From Paenalicyclobacillus mengziensis (GTDB taxonomy: Bacteria; Bacillota; Bacilli; Alicyclobacillales; Alicyclobacillaceae), in NCBI RefSeq assembly GCF_017298635.1, contig NZ_CP071182.1:1612001-1676000 (forward strand): 64,000 nucleotides of DNA. The letters run 5' to 3'. The notes beneath the pieces were generated by a model. It was not told the origin of the DNA and ran no database searches. It saw nothing but the letters and a program-made list of their open reading frames with translations. Below, piece after piece: positions 54,657 through 63,650 of this stretch (the stretch's first letter is position 1; every line of letters begins with the position of its first letter). Made by a program: the position numbers and the translations under genes.

Positions 54657-55640
54657 GTGCGAGCGATACGAATGTCTACTTTTGGTGAGGCCGACGTTTT
54701 GCAGTTCGTAGATTTGCCCGTGCCAGAACCTGGTCCTAACGAGGTGCGCGTTCGTCTTCATGCGGCAGGCGTAAACCCTGCAGAAACGTATATTCGTGCA
54801 GGTACCTACGCGTTCTTTAAACCAGACCTTCCCTATACTCCTGGCTTTGACGGTGCAGGCATTGTGGACAAGGTCGGGGATGGCGTCTCTCGATTGCGCC
54901 CCGGTGATAGAGTATTTGTGGCTGCGTTATTAGCAAAAAGGAACACTGGAACGTACGCACAAATGGTCGTCTGTGACGCCGATGCCGTGCACCCGTTACC
55001 GGAATCCATATCGTTTCGTCAAGGTGCCGCAATCGGAGTTCCAGGACTGACCGCATACCGGGTCCTGTTTCATCGAGCCAGAATCCAACCGGGAGAAATC
55101 GTGTTCGTGCACGGGGCGAGCGGGGGCGTCGGGTTGTTGGTGGTGCAGCTCGCGCGCGCCTACGGTGCCAACGTTATCGGATCGGCAGGCTCCAAAGAGG
55201 GTATGGAGTTGCTTCGCCAAATTGGGGCAAATGAGGTACTCAATCATTCGAGCCCGGGCTACTTGGACAAAATCCCAGCGCTCACGGATGGACATGGGGC
55301 AGATGTTGTTATTGAGATGCTGGCGAACGTAAATCTGGAAGACGACATGAAGGTCCTGGCAAGATACGGGAGGACCGTGATTGTCGGGAGTCGTGGAAGC
55401 ATCGAGTTCACACCACGACTCGCCATGATGAAGGAGGCGGATGTGCTCGGTACGGCGCTGTGGAATGCACCTCATTCTGAGTACATATCCAGTGTCTACG
55501 GGATTGCTGCTGCGCTCGAGGCAGGAATCTTGAAGCCGGTCATCGGGCAGGAATTACCCCTTGAGAAAGCGGTTCAGGCGCACACCGACATTATTCACCA
55601 GAAGGGTGCGCGCGGCAAAATCATTCTGAGCATCGAATAA
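54657..55640 (+). CDS. qor: NADPH:quinone oxidoreductase, medium-chain dehydrogenase family
   Basis: The 327-residue zinc-independent MDR protein has the N-terminal GroES-like domain (AAGVNPAETYIRAGTY, PGFDGAGIV). A Rossmann domain with the NADPH motif HGASGGVGLLVVQLA follows, ending in the usual ARGKIILSIE. It reduces quinones or enones with NADPH; the exact substrate is unknown. GTG 54657 has the ribosome site TAGGGAGG and lies directly downstream of an 8-bp repeat tract. It is monocistronic. Confidence 0.9.
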   Translation: MRAIRMSTFGEADVLQFVDLPVPEPGPNEVRVRLHAAGVNPAETYIRAGTYAFFKPDLPYTPGFDGAGIVDKVGDGVSRLRPGDRVFVAALLAKRNTGTYAQMVVCDADAVHPLPESISFRQGAAIGVPGLTAYRVLFHRARIQPGEIVFVHGASGGVGLLVVQLARAYGANVIGSAGSKEGMELLRQIGANEVLNHSSPGYLDKIPALTDGHGADVVIEMLANVNLEDDMKVLARYGRTVIVGSRGSIEFTPRLAMMKEADVLGTALWNAPHSEYISSVYGIAAALEAGILKPVIGQELPLEKAVQAHTDIIHQKGARGKIILSIE

Positions 55641-55680
55641 GCATCGAATCAGAAGTTTATGCAGGACACCATTTTTGTGT

Positions 55681-55710
55681 TGACATTCTTTCTGTGCGGG
55701 CTCCATAATA
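55681..55710 (+). promoter_or_regulatory. Promoter of the second Nramp-related gene
   Basis: TTGACA (55681-55686) and CATAAT (55705-55710) are spaced by 18 bases, in the same relation to the M-box as in copy 1. Confidence 0.66.
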
Positions 55711-55785
55711 AAGCGGTAAAACGTTCCGGCATGTGTTTGTATCATGGGAAATAGGACCTTTGCCGCGACATCGGTGTGCGAAACT

Positions 55786-55970
55786 GCATACCTTGAATCG
55801 AATACAACCAGTCCTCGTTAGGCGAGGCGTCTATGTGAACATAAGCTACTGCCCGGAAACGTCGAAAGACGCCAATGGGTTACCAGGTATTGCCGGATTA
55901 AGGCTTTATCTAATGTGGCTGAGTGAAAACTCTACGTTGCATAGTGCTAAAGCTCAACTAGGGGGATGTA
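55786..55970 (+). promoter_or_regulatory. M-box (ykoK-type) magnesium riboswitch, copy 2
   Basis: The aptamer is almost identical to copy 1, with CGTTAGGCGAGGCGTC (from 55815), CTGCCCGGAAACGTCGAAAG, GACGCCAATGGGT and GTGCTAAAGCTC. Differences are scattered single bases. It is followed by its own terminator and the second Nramp-related gene. Confidence 0.95.
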
Positions 55971-56008
55971 TGGAGAATCTGTGTGTTTTGTTGTATGCGC
56001 AGACCCAG

Positions 56009-56035
56009 TCCCCTGAGCGTATGTCGGGGGATTTT
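56009..56035 (+). terminator. Riboswitch terminator, copy 2
   Basis: TCCCC (56009-56013) pairs with GGGGGA (56026-56031), followed by TTTT. AGGGGGAT at about 55960-55967 can compete for the same TCCCC. Confidence 0.85.
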
Positions 56036-56049
56036 ATATTTGCTCTTTG

Positions 56050-56164
56050 AAGGAGGTGGTAGGTGTGGACGCAGGCCCTAGTCATCAGCGACGCTGTTAC
56101 ATTCGTCTTCTGATAAACATACAAACCGGGGATTTCTGTCCCTCCTATCACTTCTTCAAGGAGG
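56050..56164 (+). promoter_or_regulatory. 16-codon leader ORF and start-site hairpin, copy 2
   Basis: AAGGAGG (56050-56056) precedes GTG 56063, which opens a 16-codon frame (MWTQALVISDAVTFVF, stop at 56111-56113). CCTCCT (56141-56146) can pair with the transporter's own AGGAGG (56159-56164). Copy 1 has the same elements, and its aligned codons change mostly to similar residues (M/I, T/A, A/T). Confidence 0.55.
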
Positions 56165-56173
56165 ATGAGCGTC

Positions 56174-57799
56174 ATGCGCACAAATTTGGCAATTCAAGAA
56201 ACGGCTGTCCTGGACAGCCAGCATGTCGGTGACATCCAAGGCGCACTCGGTACAGTGCGCGTTGACGATAACGGAGCTCGAAAGAACTGGAAGAACCGTA
56301 TTCTCACGATGCTTGCCATCATGGGGCCTGGCCTGATTGTGATGGTTGGGGACAATGACGCTGGCGGGGTTGCAACCTATGCTCAGGCAGGACAGAATTT
56401 TGGAACCAGTCTGCTTTGGGTTTTGCTCCTTCTCGTGCCGGTATTGATTGTGAATCAGGAAATGGTGGTCCGCCTCGGCTTGGTCACGGGAGTCGGACAC
56501 GCCAGATTGATTTTTGCGCGATTCGGGAAGTTTTGGGGAGCGTTCTCAGTCGGTGACTTATTCGTACTGAACGTCTTGACCATCGTGACCGAATTCATTG
56601 GAATTCGGATGGCAATGGCTCATTTTGGTGTAAATCCGCTGGTTTCGGTTGCGCTTGCATCCGTTCTCCTGATTGGCATGACAGTGACCGGCAGTTTCCG
56701 ACGCTGGGAGCGTTTCATGTATGTTATGGTGGTGGCCAACTTCTTGGTTGTGCCACTCGTGTTTATGACTCACCCGGCGGTTCGGCCAGTTGCAATGGGT
56801 TTCTTGCTTCCTGGAGTCCACGGTGAACTGACATCAAATGCATTGTTGCTCATCATTGGTATGGTTGGGACGACGGTGGCACCTTGGCAGTTGTTCTTTC
56901 AACAGTCGAACGTCATCGACAAGAGATTGACACCAAGGTGGATGTCTTACGAAAGAGCAGATACGGTGATTGGATCCGTTGTCGTGGTGATTGGAGCGAC
57001 GGCACTCATTGCGACCACAGCCTTTGCGTTTCAAGGAACCAACCTTGTAGGGCAATTCGTGAACGCAGGGACTGTAATCAGCGGGTTGTCGCAGCACGTC
57101 GGTGCCTTGGCCGGTGACTTGTTTGCCATCATTCTGCTCAATGCGTCCTTGATTGGGGCGGCTGCAGTTACCCTGTCCACCTCGTATGCGTTCGGGGATG
57201 TCTTTGGGACCAAACACTCGCTTCATCGTTCCGTCAAGGATGGACTGAGCTTCTACTTGGTGTACGGTGCCATCATTTTGTTTTCTGCAGGTGTTGTGGT
57301 GATTCCACATGCTCCATTAGGACTGATTACGACCGGTGTGCAGGCGTTGGCTGGCATCCTGCTGCCGAGTGCGACCGTATTTCTGCTGCTGCTGTGTAAC
57401 GACAAGGCCGTTTTGGGTCCTTGGGTGAATCGACCGTGGTTGAACGTGATTGGTACAGTGATTGTCGGGGTATTGGTTGTCCTTTCATTGATTTTGGCCG
57501 TTGCGACGTTCTTTCCAAATGCGAATGTTCAATTGATGAGTATCGTCTCGGCTGGAGTGTTGCTCGTTGGACTTCTGTCAGCCGGTATTGTATCGTATTT
57601 CAGACGTCCAAGAGTTCGACCTCTAGATTCGGGACGTGAAGAAGATCGTCATAGTTGGAGAATGCCGCCCGTTCATAAGCTGACACAAGCAGTATGGTCA
57701 CCGACGCAAAAGTTGGCGATGGTAACCCTTCGCGGTTACCTGGTTATCGCCGTCGTCATGCTTGTCGTCAAGGTTGTTCAGCTCTCGGTGGCATCCTGA
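56174..57799 (+). CDS. Nramp-related divalent metal transporter, probably Mg2+ type (NRMT), copy 2
   Basis: The 541-residue protein starts at ATG 56174, 9 bases after AAGGAGG; the ATG at 56165 touches that site. It is a close paralogue of the protein at 11373, differing mainly in the last 80 residues. It shares the altered metal-site motifs DAGG (Asp62-Gly65) and APW in place of DPGN and MPH. It has about 11-12 membrane helices and is predicted to import Mg2+ under M-box control. The whole module from promoter to terminator is duplicated. The second copy diverges most in the cytoplasmic linker before the last helix. Confidence 0.88.
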   Translation: MRTNLAIQETAVLDSQHVGDIQGALGTVRVDDNGARKNWKNRILTMLAIMGPGLIVMVGDNDAGGVATYAQAGQNFGTSLLWVLLLLVPVLIVNQEMVVRLGLVTGVGHARLIFARFGKFWGAFSVGDLFVLNVLTIVTEFIGIRMAMAHFGVNPLVSVALASVLLIGMTVTGSFRRWERFMYVMVVANFLVVPLVFMTHPAVRPVAMGFLLPGVHGELTSNALLLIIGMVGTTVAPWQLFFQQSNVIDKRLTPRWMSYERADTVIGSVVVVIGATALIATTAFAFQGTNLVGQFVNAGTVISGLSQHVGALAGDLFAIILLNASLIGAAAVTLSTSYAFGDVFGTKHSLHRSVKDGLSFYLVYGAIILFSAGVVVIPHAPLGLITTGVQALAGILLPSATVFLLLLCNDKAVLGPWVNRPWLNVIGTVIVGVLVVLSLILAVATFFPNANVQLMSIVSAGVLLVGLLSAGIVSYFRRPRVRPLDSGREEDRHSWRMPPVHKLTQAVWSPTQKLAMVTLRGYLVIAVVMLVVKVVQLSVAS

Positions 57800-57818
57800 A
57801 AGAGCAAAACGAATTTAA

Positions 57819-57850
57819 AGCTCACACCTCTTTTGGCGGAGGCGTGAGCT
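57819..57850 (+). terminator. Terminator after Nramp-related gene 2
   Basis: AGCTCAC (57819-57825) pairs with GTGAGCT (57844-57850), with an inner CCTC/GAGG stem. The T run is weak. It is homologous to the terminator of copy 1. Confidence 0.78.
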
Positions 57851-57923
57851 CATTTGTTTTGCAAACGGTCGATTGCTGTTCTGAAAGCACGACAAAATCG
57901 AGTTCGAGACAATGGAGGATGAC

Positions 57924-58829
57924 ATGAAATACTATCTTTTATTAGTTCTAACCAGCCTCATGTGGGCCGGAAATTTTGTGACGGGAAAATTCCTGATTGG
58001 TCACACGTCTTCGCTGACCATCACGGACTTACGTTGGGCGATTGCGGATGTTTTGTTGTTACCTGTAGTGTGGGTAGTGGACAGAAGACTGTTACCGCCC
58101 CTTCGGGCTTTGATTCCCTTGGCGATGATGGCATTGACGGGTGTCATCGCGTTTAACTTCTTTACATATCTTGCGCTGCAGCATACCACCTCTGACAATG
58201 TGGGACTGATTTCAGCGTTGAATCCGATAGCCATTGCCATCGCATCCTTTATCTTTTTGCGAGAACGGTTAAAAATGCGCCAAATTGCAGGAATGCTTGT
58301 CTCCCTTTTTGGCGTGATTGTTGTTGTGACCAAAGGGCATTTAGCTAGCCTGGCTCACTTTCAAGTGAATATTGGCGTATGGCTTATGCTCGTTGCGGTG
58401 GGGACCTGGGGCCTGTACGCGGTTGCGGGGCGTTTTGCAATGAAACACGTGTCGGCATATGGAGCAACACTTTGGGCTGGCCTTCTCGGCGTACTCTTCA
58501 TGCTCCCGTTTGACTTGCCTACGCTTTCGTTCCAACGGTTGAACGCACCGTTTTGGGGCTCAATCTTGTATACGGCTGTTGGCGGAACAGTTGTAGCCAT
58601 GATTCTGTGGAATATTGGCATACAGCGGGTAGGTGGTACGAAGTCTGGCATCTTTCTGAACTTTAACCCCATTTTTACCGCCATTTTGGCGTATTTATTG
58701 ATGGGAGAAACCATCAAGGTTTCGCAGATTGTTGGTACCTTGATTGTCATCGCTGGTGTCTCACTATTTGCCATACAGAGACGTAAAAAGCAAAAGCCGA
58801 GGGAACGTTTGTTGAAAGAGCCTGCCTAA
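57924..58829 (+). CDS. EamA/DMT-family transporter
   Basis: Starting at ATG 57924 (GGAGG, 5 bases), the protein has 301 residues and ten membrane helices in two EamA repeats. Features are SLMWAGNFVTGKFLI in helix 1, TSDNVGLISALNPIAIAI near the end of repeat 1 and GGTKSGIFLNFNPIFTAILAYLLMGE in repeat 2. A basic C-terminal tail follows. It is an inner-membrane exporter or importer of small metabolites with unknown substrate. It lies 74 bases after the terminator of the Nramp-related gene. Confidence 0.9.
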   Translation: MKYYLLLVLTSLMWAGNFVTGKFLIGHTSSLTITDLRWAIADVLLLPVVWVVDRRLLPPLRALIPLAMMALTGVIAFNFFTYLALQHTTSDNVGLISALNPIAIAIASFIFLRERLKMRQIAGMLVSLFGVIVVVTKGHLASLAHFQVNIGVWLMLVAVGTWGLYAVAGRFAMKHVSAYGATLWAGLLGVLFMLPFDLPTLSFQRLNAPFWGSILYTAVGGTVVAMILWNIGIQRVGGTKSGIFLNFNPIFTAILAYLLMGETIKVSQIVGTLIVIAGVSLFAIQRRKKQKPRERLLKEPA

Positions 58830-58857
58830 GCGGACAAGGTAGCAGTTCGCTCTTGTG

Positions 58858-59271
58858 TTACGGGACTCGGCGTCTGTGCACCTCCTCAATCAGAGTAAAC
58901 AGCAATAGCAGCTCGATGACAACGAGCGCACATTGAATAACCCATACAACCTGATTGCTGACCATCCCAATTAACATCACGCTCATGGAAACGCTCATGA
59001 GATTCGCGATGCCTGACTCCACAAGGTCTAGCAGACTGAAAGGCTGCATCATTAGAACGACAGGGACACAAACAAGCACCATCGGGACAATGATGCCAAG
59101 GCTTTTACTCCCGGTAGTCAATTCAACCAGCATCGCAAAAATTAATGCGAGCGACATACTGTTCAACATGCACGACCGCATCGGGTTTGCGAGGTGATGC
59201 CGCTTCGTGACCATTTGAAAACAGACATAAATCCCTATCGACGAACCGAGAAGACTCGTAGCAAGCAGCAT
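58858..59271 (-). CDS. Small integral membrane protein of unknown function
   Basis: From ATG 59271 (GGGGTG, 6 bases) this 137-residue protein has four to five hydrophobic helices and almost no loops. It has a Met-rich composition (MSVSMSVMLIGMVSNQVVWV), and the charged residues are at the C-terminal EEVHRRRVP. The first 40 residues (HHLANPMRSCMLNSMSLALI) loosely resemble a conserved Firmicutes membrane protein family, but I cannot name it. It converges with the EamA gene. Confidence 0.6.
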   Translation of the reverse strand: MLLATSLLGSSIGIYVCFQMVTKRHHLANPMRSCMLNSMSLALIFAMLVELTTGSKSLGIIVPMVLVCVPVVLMMQPFSLLDLVESGIANLMSVSMSVMLIGMVSNQVVWVIQCALVVIELLLLFTLIEEVHRRRVP

Positions 59272-59505
59272 GGCTATCACCCCTGTCCGAGGTCACTCTC
59301 ATAGAGGTTATGAGAACATTGCGGCAGGGTTGACTACGTTTACACTTTATTTAGATCTTGTTTGATGGTCATTCATCTTTTCACAAGAGACGATGGCATT
59401 GATGCGGTGGGTTGATTCTTTATGCGAACTGGGCGTAGGCCCAGTCCGCGCCCAACTCAGCTACATAGGCTGGTGTGAAGGCATACCAGTGAGGGTGGGT
59501 CAATA

Positions 59506-60783
59506 ATGCAGATTCATGTGATTCAGCCAGGGCAGTCGCTCTGGTCCCTTTCGCAACTGTACCGAGTCCCAGTACAAACCATAGCGAATGTGAATCAAAT
59601 TACCGATGCCAACCAACTTTCCATCGGCCAGGCACTTGTGATTCCAACATCGTCGCAACTGTATGTCGTACAGCCAGGAGACACATTGCAAAGCATCGCT
59701 ATCGCATATGCGACGAGTGTAGCGACGCTTGCTGCGAGCAACCAAATAACCAGTTCCAGCCAAGTTTACGTTGGTCAGGTTTTGCGTGTGCCCATACGAA
59801 ATCAAGCATCCACCGAAGTCAACGCCTATCTGACGGACGTCAGTTCAAAGGGCCAACAAACTGTGGAGGAACTTGCACGGGTATTGACTTACATGAGTCC
59901 GTTTAGTTATCACGTGTCGACGGATGGGTCTTTAGTCCCCCTAAACGATACGGCTCTTATCAGCACGGCGAAATCGGCGCGTGTGGCACCTCTTTTGGTC
60001 ATGACAAATTGGTCGGGTCAAATGTTCAGTTCGGACTTGGCTCATAACATCCTCAACAACACTTCTCTACAGCAGACGGTCATCGAAAACGTCTTAAGTG
60101 TCATGAAGAGTCGAGGCCATATTGGTCTGAATATTGATTTTGAGTACGTTTATCCGCAAGACAGAACGTCCTACAATGGATTTCTGCAAGCGGTAACGAC
60201 ACGGCTGCATCAGGAAGGCTATTTAGTATCTACTGCGTTAGCGCCAAAGATATCGGGCACAGAAACGGGTCTGCTGTATGAAGCTCACGATTATCCTGTA
60301 CACGGACAATTATGTGATTTTGTCGTTCTGATGACGTATGAATGGGGATGGATTGGCGGTCCCCCGATGGCGGTATCTCCTGTGAACCAAATACAACAAG
60401 TCCTGAACTATGCTGTTTCCGTCATTCCTTCGAATAAGATCTTAATGGGTGTGTCTGTATATGGATACGACTGGAAACTCCCTTTCGTCTCTGGGACGCG
60501 CGCGCAGACGCTGTCGCCGCAGGGAGCGGTCAACCGTGCCATTGGTCTGCGAGTCCCCATTCAATATAGTGCCACGTCGCAAGCACCGTATTATCGCTAC
60601 GTCGACAGTGCAAGGAGTCAGCATCAAGTATGGTTTGAGGATGCGCGCAGTTTTCAGGCAAAACTGAATTTAGTCCGACAGTACCGATTGCGAGGTATGA
60701 GTTTTTGGTCGTATCCAACTGACTTTCCGCAAGTACCTTACGTTCTAGCAGACAATTTTCAAGTGAGGAAGCTGCTGCAGTGA
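59506..60783 (+). CDS. LysM-GH18 glycosidase, SleL/YaaH-like spore cortex enzyme
   Basis: The 425-residue protein begins with two LysM modules (residues 2-47 and 52-96: VIQPGQSLWSLSQLYRVP and VVQPGDTLQSIAIAYAT). A GH18 domain follows with the catalytic GLNIDFEYV, in which Glu is the acid and the preceding Asp residues assist. It lacks a signal peptide, as do SleL/YaaH proteins, which are deposited in the spore coat from the mother cell. These N-acetylglucosaminidases degrade cortex muropeptides during germination. ATG 59506 follows GAGGGTGGG. Confidence 0.9.
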   Translation: MQIHVIQPGQSLWSLSQLYRVPVQTIANVNQITDANQLSIGQALVIPTSSQLYVVQPGDTLQSIAIAYATSVATLAASNQITSSSQVYVGQVLRVPIRNQASTEVNAYLTDVSSKGQQTVEELARVLTYMSPFSYHVSTDGSLVPLNDTALISTAKSARVAPLLVMTNWSGQMFSSDLAHNILNNTSLQQTVIENVLSVMKSRGHIGLNIDFEYVYPQDRTSYNGFLQAVTTRLHQEGYLVSTALAPKISGTETGLLYEAHDYPVHGQLCDFVVLMTYEWGWIGGPPMAVSPVNQIQQVLNYAVSVIPSNKILMGVSVYGYDWKLPFVSGTRAQTLSPQGAVNRAIGLRVPIQYSATSQAPYYRYVDSARSQHQVWFEDARSFQAKLNLVRQYRLRGMSFWSYPTDFPQVPYVLADNFQVRKLLQ

Positions 60784-60853
60784 TGTGTTTGTTGGGTCGG
60801 AGCAGGGTGACCTGAACGTGCTCAGGTCACCCCTTCCGAGTGCTGACCATTCA

Positions 60854-61612
60854 TCAAAAGTCGGTGAGTTCGACGATAATTGGACAGTGGTCGCTCCCGA
60901 AGACCTGTGCGTCAATACTCGCATCAGCGAGAAACGGGCGCAGTCTTGAAGAAACGAGAAAATAATCGATTCGCCAGCCAATGTTGCGCTCCCGAACCTT
61001 CGGCATGTTTGACCACCAGGAGTATGCGTCAGTGCGCTCAGGGTAGAGGTATCTGAAAGAGTCTGTAAAACCTGAGTCCAAAAGTCGAGTCATCTTCTCT
61101 CGCTCTTCCTCCGTGAAGCCCGAGTTACCGCGGTTTCCTTTCGCATTCTTAAGATCAATTTCCTGATGGGCAACGTTTAAGTCACCGCATATGATAACTG
61201 GTTTCTTAGCATCAAGTTGCAGTACGTAATTTCGAAATGCATCTTCCCATTCCAGCCGGTAAGGGAGCCTCGAGAGGTCACGTTTCGCATTCGGCGTATA
61301 CACGGTAACAAGGTAGAAGGAGTCGAACTCAAGCGTAATGATGCGTCCTTCGGGCTCCGTCTCGTCATTCAGACCATACCGTACGGATAGCGGGCTCACC
61401 CTTGAAAACACAGCCGTTCCGGAGTAGCCTTTTTTTATGGCATAGTTCCAATACTGTTGATATTCTGCGCCCAGTTCGAGTGCGATTTGCCCTTGCTGCA
61501 GTTTTGTCTCCTGAACGCAGAATACATCTGCGGCGATGTCATTGAAGTATTCGTAAAATCCTTTATTTACACATGACCTTAGGCCGTTCACATTCCAAGA
61601 TGCGAGTTTCAG
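60854..61612 (-). CDS. exoA: Exodeoxyribonuclease III with CTG start codon
   Basis: The 252-residue endonuclease/exonuclease/phosphatase-fold protein has KLASWNVNGLRS at the N-terminus, VFCVQETKLQ (metal Glu), ICGDLNVAHQEIDL, and the C-terminal GSDHCPIIVE (catalytic His). It cleaves DNA at abasic sites and trims 3' ends. The conserved N-terminus is reached only with CTG 61610-61612, placed 9 bases after AGGAG. The first canonical codon, GTG 61591, would delete the active-site Asn of SWNVNG. The size equals B. subtilis ExoA. Confidence 0.93.
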   Translation of the reverse strand: MKLASWNVNGLRSCVNKGFYEYFNDIAADVFCVQETKLQQGQIALELGAEYQQYWNYAIKKGYSGTAVFSRVSPLSVRYGLNDETEPEGRIITLEFDSFYLVTVYTPNAKRDLSRLPYRLEWEDAFRNYVLQLDAKKPVIICGDLNVAHQEIDLKNAKGNRGNSGFTEEEREKMTRLLDSGFTDSFRYLYPERTDAYSWWSNMPKVRERNIGWRIDYFLVSSRLRPFLADASIDAQVFGSDHCPIIVELTDF

Positions 61613-61743
61613 CGTAATAATCTCCTAACTACTGATTTATCGTTAATCTTATGCCTCAGTTTACCATGATCCCTATTGGGCCTTCACGTGAATCAGGATT
61701 TTGTGCAACAATAAAATAGATAGATGACAGAAAAGGAGAGTAG

Positions 61744-62727
61744 ATGATTATGGAATTTACATATCTGGGTCGCACTGGACTAAAGGTTAGCCGTCTCTGT
61801 TTGGGAACGATGAATTTTGGTCCGGAGACCGAGGAAACGGAAGCGTACCGCATCATGGATGCGGCTTTAGATGCGGGCATCAACTTCTTCGACACCGCAA
61901 ATGTCTACGGCGGGCAGGGTCATCGTGGCCGGACTGAAGAGATTATTGGCAGGTGGTTTGCACAAGGCGGGGGGCGTCGTGAAAAGGTTGTGCTTGCGAC
62001 CAAGGTCTACAATATTATGGAAGATGAGAATGACGGCCCAAATGCGGATAGGGGTCTCTCTGCGTACAAAATTCGTCGCCACCTCGAGGGCTCATTGCGC
62101 CGCCTCCAGACAGATCATGTCGAGTTGTATCAAATGCACCATATTGACCGCCACACTGGCTGGGATGAGCTGTGGGGGGCATTTGAAGTGGCTGTGCAGC
62201 AGGGGAAAGTGGGGTACATCGGATCGAGCAACTTTGCTGGCTGGCACTTGGCTGTCGCGCAGGCTGCCGCGAAGGAGCGACACTTTCTCGGTCTCGTAAC
62301 AGAGCAGCACAAATACAACCTGCTCACTCGCGAGCCGGAGCTCGAGGTGTTGCCGTCGGCCGAGGCCCATGGCATCGGCATCATACCGTGGAGTCCGCTC
62401 GCAGGTGGACTACTCGGGAGAAATGCACTGTCACGCACCGGGTCTCGCAGTGCACGTGCGCAAGTAGAGTTTGAGCGTCGTCGTGGACAGCTCGAGTCTT
62501 TTGCGAAACTATGTGCAGAGCTTGGGGAACACCAAGATACCGTTGCCCTGGCTTGGCTGCTCTCCAATCCTACCGTGACTGCCCCAATTATCGGTCCGCG
62601 TACACTCGAGCAATTTGAAGATACGCTACGGGTACTCGAAGTGACGCTGTCAGATGAGGTGCTTCAGCAGCTGAACGAAATCTTCCCAGGACCGGGAAAA
62701 CCCGCTCCTGAAGCCTATGCGTGGTAA
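61744..62727 (+). CDS. Aldo-keto reductase
   Basis: The 327-residue (beta/alpha)8 NADPH-dependent reductase has LGRTGLKVSRLCLGTMNFG. The catalytic tetrad pieces are DTANVYG (Asp, Tyr), LATKVYN (Lys) and YQMHHID (His), and the NADPH region is near IIPWSPLAGGLLGR. It reduces aldehydes or ketones of unknown identity. ATG 61744 has AGGAG 5 bases upstream; ATG 61750 is an alternative. It is monocistronic and converges with the ABC permease genes, five bases from the end of one. Confidence 0.92.
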   Translation: MIMEFTYLGRTGLKVSRLCLGTMNFGPETEETEAYRIMDAALDAGINFFDTANVYGGQGHRGRTEEIIGRWFAQGGGRREKVVLATKVYNIMEDENDGPNADRGLSAYKIRRHLEGSLRRLQTDHVELYQMHHIDRHTGWDELWGAFEVAVQQGKVGYIGSSNFAGWHLAVAQAAAKERHFLGLVTEQHKYNLLTREPELEVLPSAEAHGIGIIPWSPLAGGLLGRNALSRTGSRSARAQVEFERRRGQLESFAKLCAELGEHQDTVALAWLLSNPTVTAPIIGPRTLEQFEDTLRVLEVTLSDEVLQQLNEIFPGPGKPAPEAYAW

Positions 62728-62732
62728 AGTCC

Positions 62733-63650
62733 CTAGCGGTATTGGATTCGAGGGTCCACGAGTCCGTAAACCAAATCGGCTATCATGCTCCCGAATATCG
62801 TTAAGCAGGCGAAGACCAGAGCAACCGTGGTGGCATTGGCGAAAAGAATCGCATTTAGCGACCCGATGAGCGCAGTGCCCGCTCCTTGCACTCCGTATAT
62901 GATTTCGATCGCGATGAGGGTGTTCATCATAGTTGGCAGTGACAAGCCGACTAGGCTGATGAGAGGCAGCAACGCATTGCGTCTCATGTGTCTGGAAATC
63001 ACTCGGGCTTCGGACATCCCCTTCGATCTCGCCGTCCGAACGTAATCGCTTTGCGCCACTCGACCTAATGATGAGCGAAGCTGTCTAGTCCAGGGGCCGA
63101 TGACGCAGAGAGCTAACGCCGTCGTCGGCAGGATGTGGTAGCGAATCCATTCAAGAGGGCCGCTTCCCCGAGGTGCGACGGCACTGGCAGGAAACCAAGT
63201 TACGTGGATGGAGAGGAGATAAAGGAGCAAACTTCCTATGACAAAACCGGGCACGGCACTTAGCATTCCCGTTAACGCCGATACTCCTCTATCGACCAGG
63301 CTTCCCACCGAACGGATTTGCCACTGCGCTAGGAGGATGGACGTTACAAGGGCCACCATGACACTCATAATGAGCAACTCCAAGGTAGGGGGCAGTCGAT
63401 GTTTTACGATGGTTCCTAGCCCCCCGACGTGAAAGAGTGCCCGCATCCACAGAAGATACTGAACAAACACGGGCTTGTCGAGCCCAAGTTTAAGGTCCAG
63501 CGTTGCACCTCGCTGTGGCGTCCACTCTTTCCCTAGCAGAGCGCGCGCCGGGTCTCCGTGATCTAGGTGCAAAACGAAGAATACGACAAGACTAAGCCCA
63601 AACAACGCGAGGAATGCTTCTATGGTTCGGCGTGGGATGAAACGGATCAT
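62733..63650 (-). CDS. Peptide/nickel-type ABC transporter permease, DppB-like
   Basis: From ATG 63650, overlapping the upstream permease stop (ATGA), the protein has 305 residues and six membrane helices. It opens with RFIPRRTIEAFLALFGLSLV and HGDPAR. The EAA-loop YVRTARSKGMSEARVISRHM contacts the ATPase. It forms the inner-membrane channel with the adjacent DppC-like subunit. The substrate, whether oligopeptide or metal chelate, cannot be told. Confidence 0.9.
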   Translation of the reverse strand: MIRFIPRRTIEAFLALFGLSLVVFFVLHLDHGDPARALLGKEWTPQRGATLDLKLGLDKPVFVQYLLWMRALFHVGGLGTIVKHRLPPTLELLIMSVMVALVTSILLAQWQIRSVGSLVDRGVSALTGMLSAVPGFVIGSLLLYLLSIHVTWFPASAVAPRGSGPLEWIRYHILPTTALALCVIGPWTRQLRSSLGRVAQSDYVRTARSKGMSEARVISRHMRRNALLPLISLVGLSLPTMMNTLIAIEIIYGVQGAGTALIGSLNAILFANATTVALVFACLTIFGSMIADLVYGLVDPRIQYR

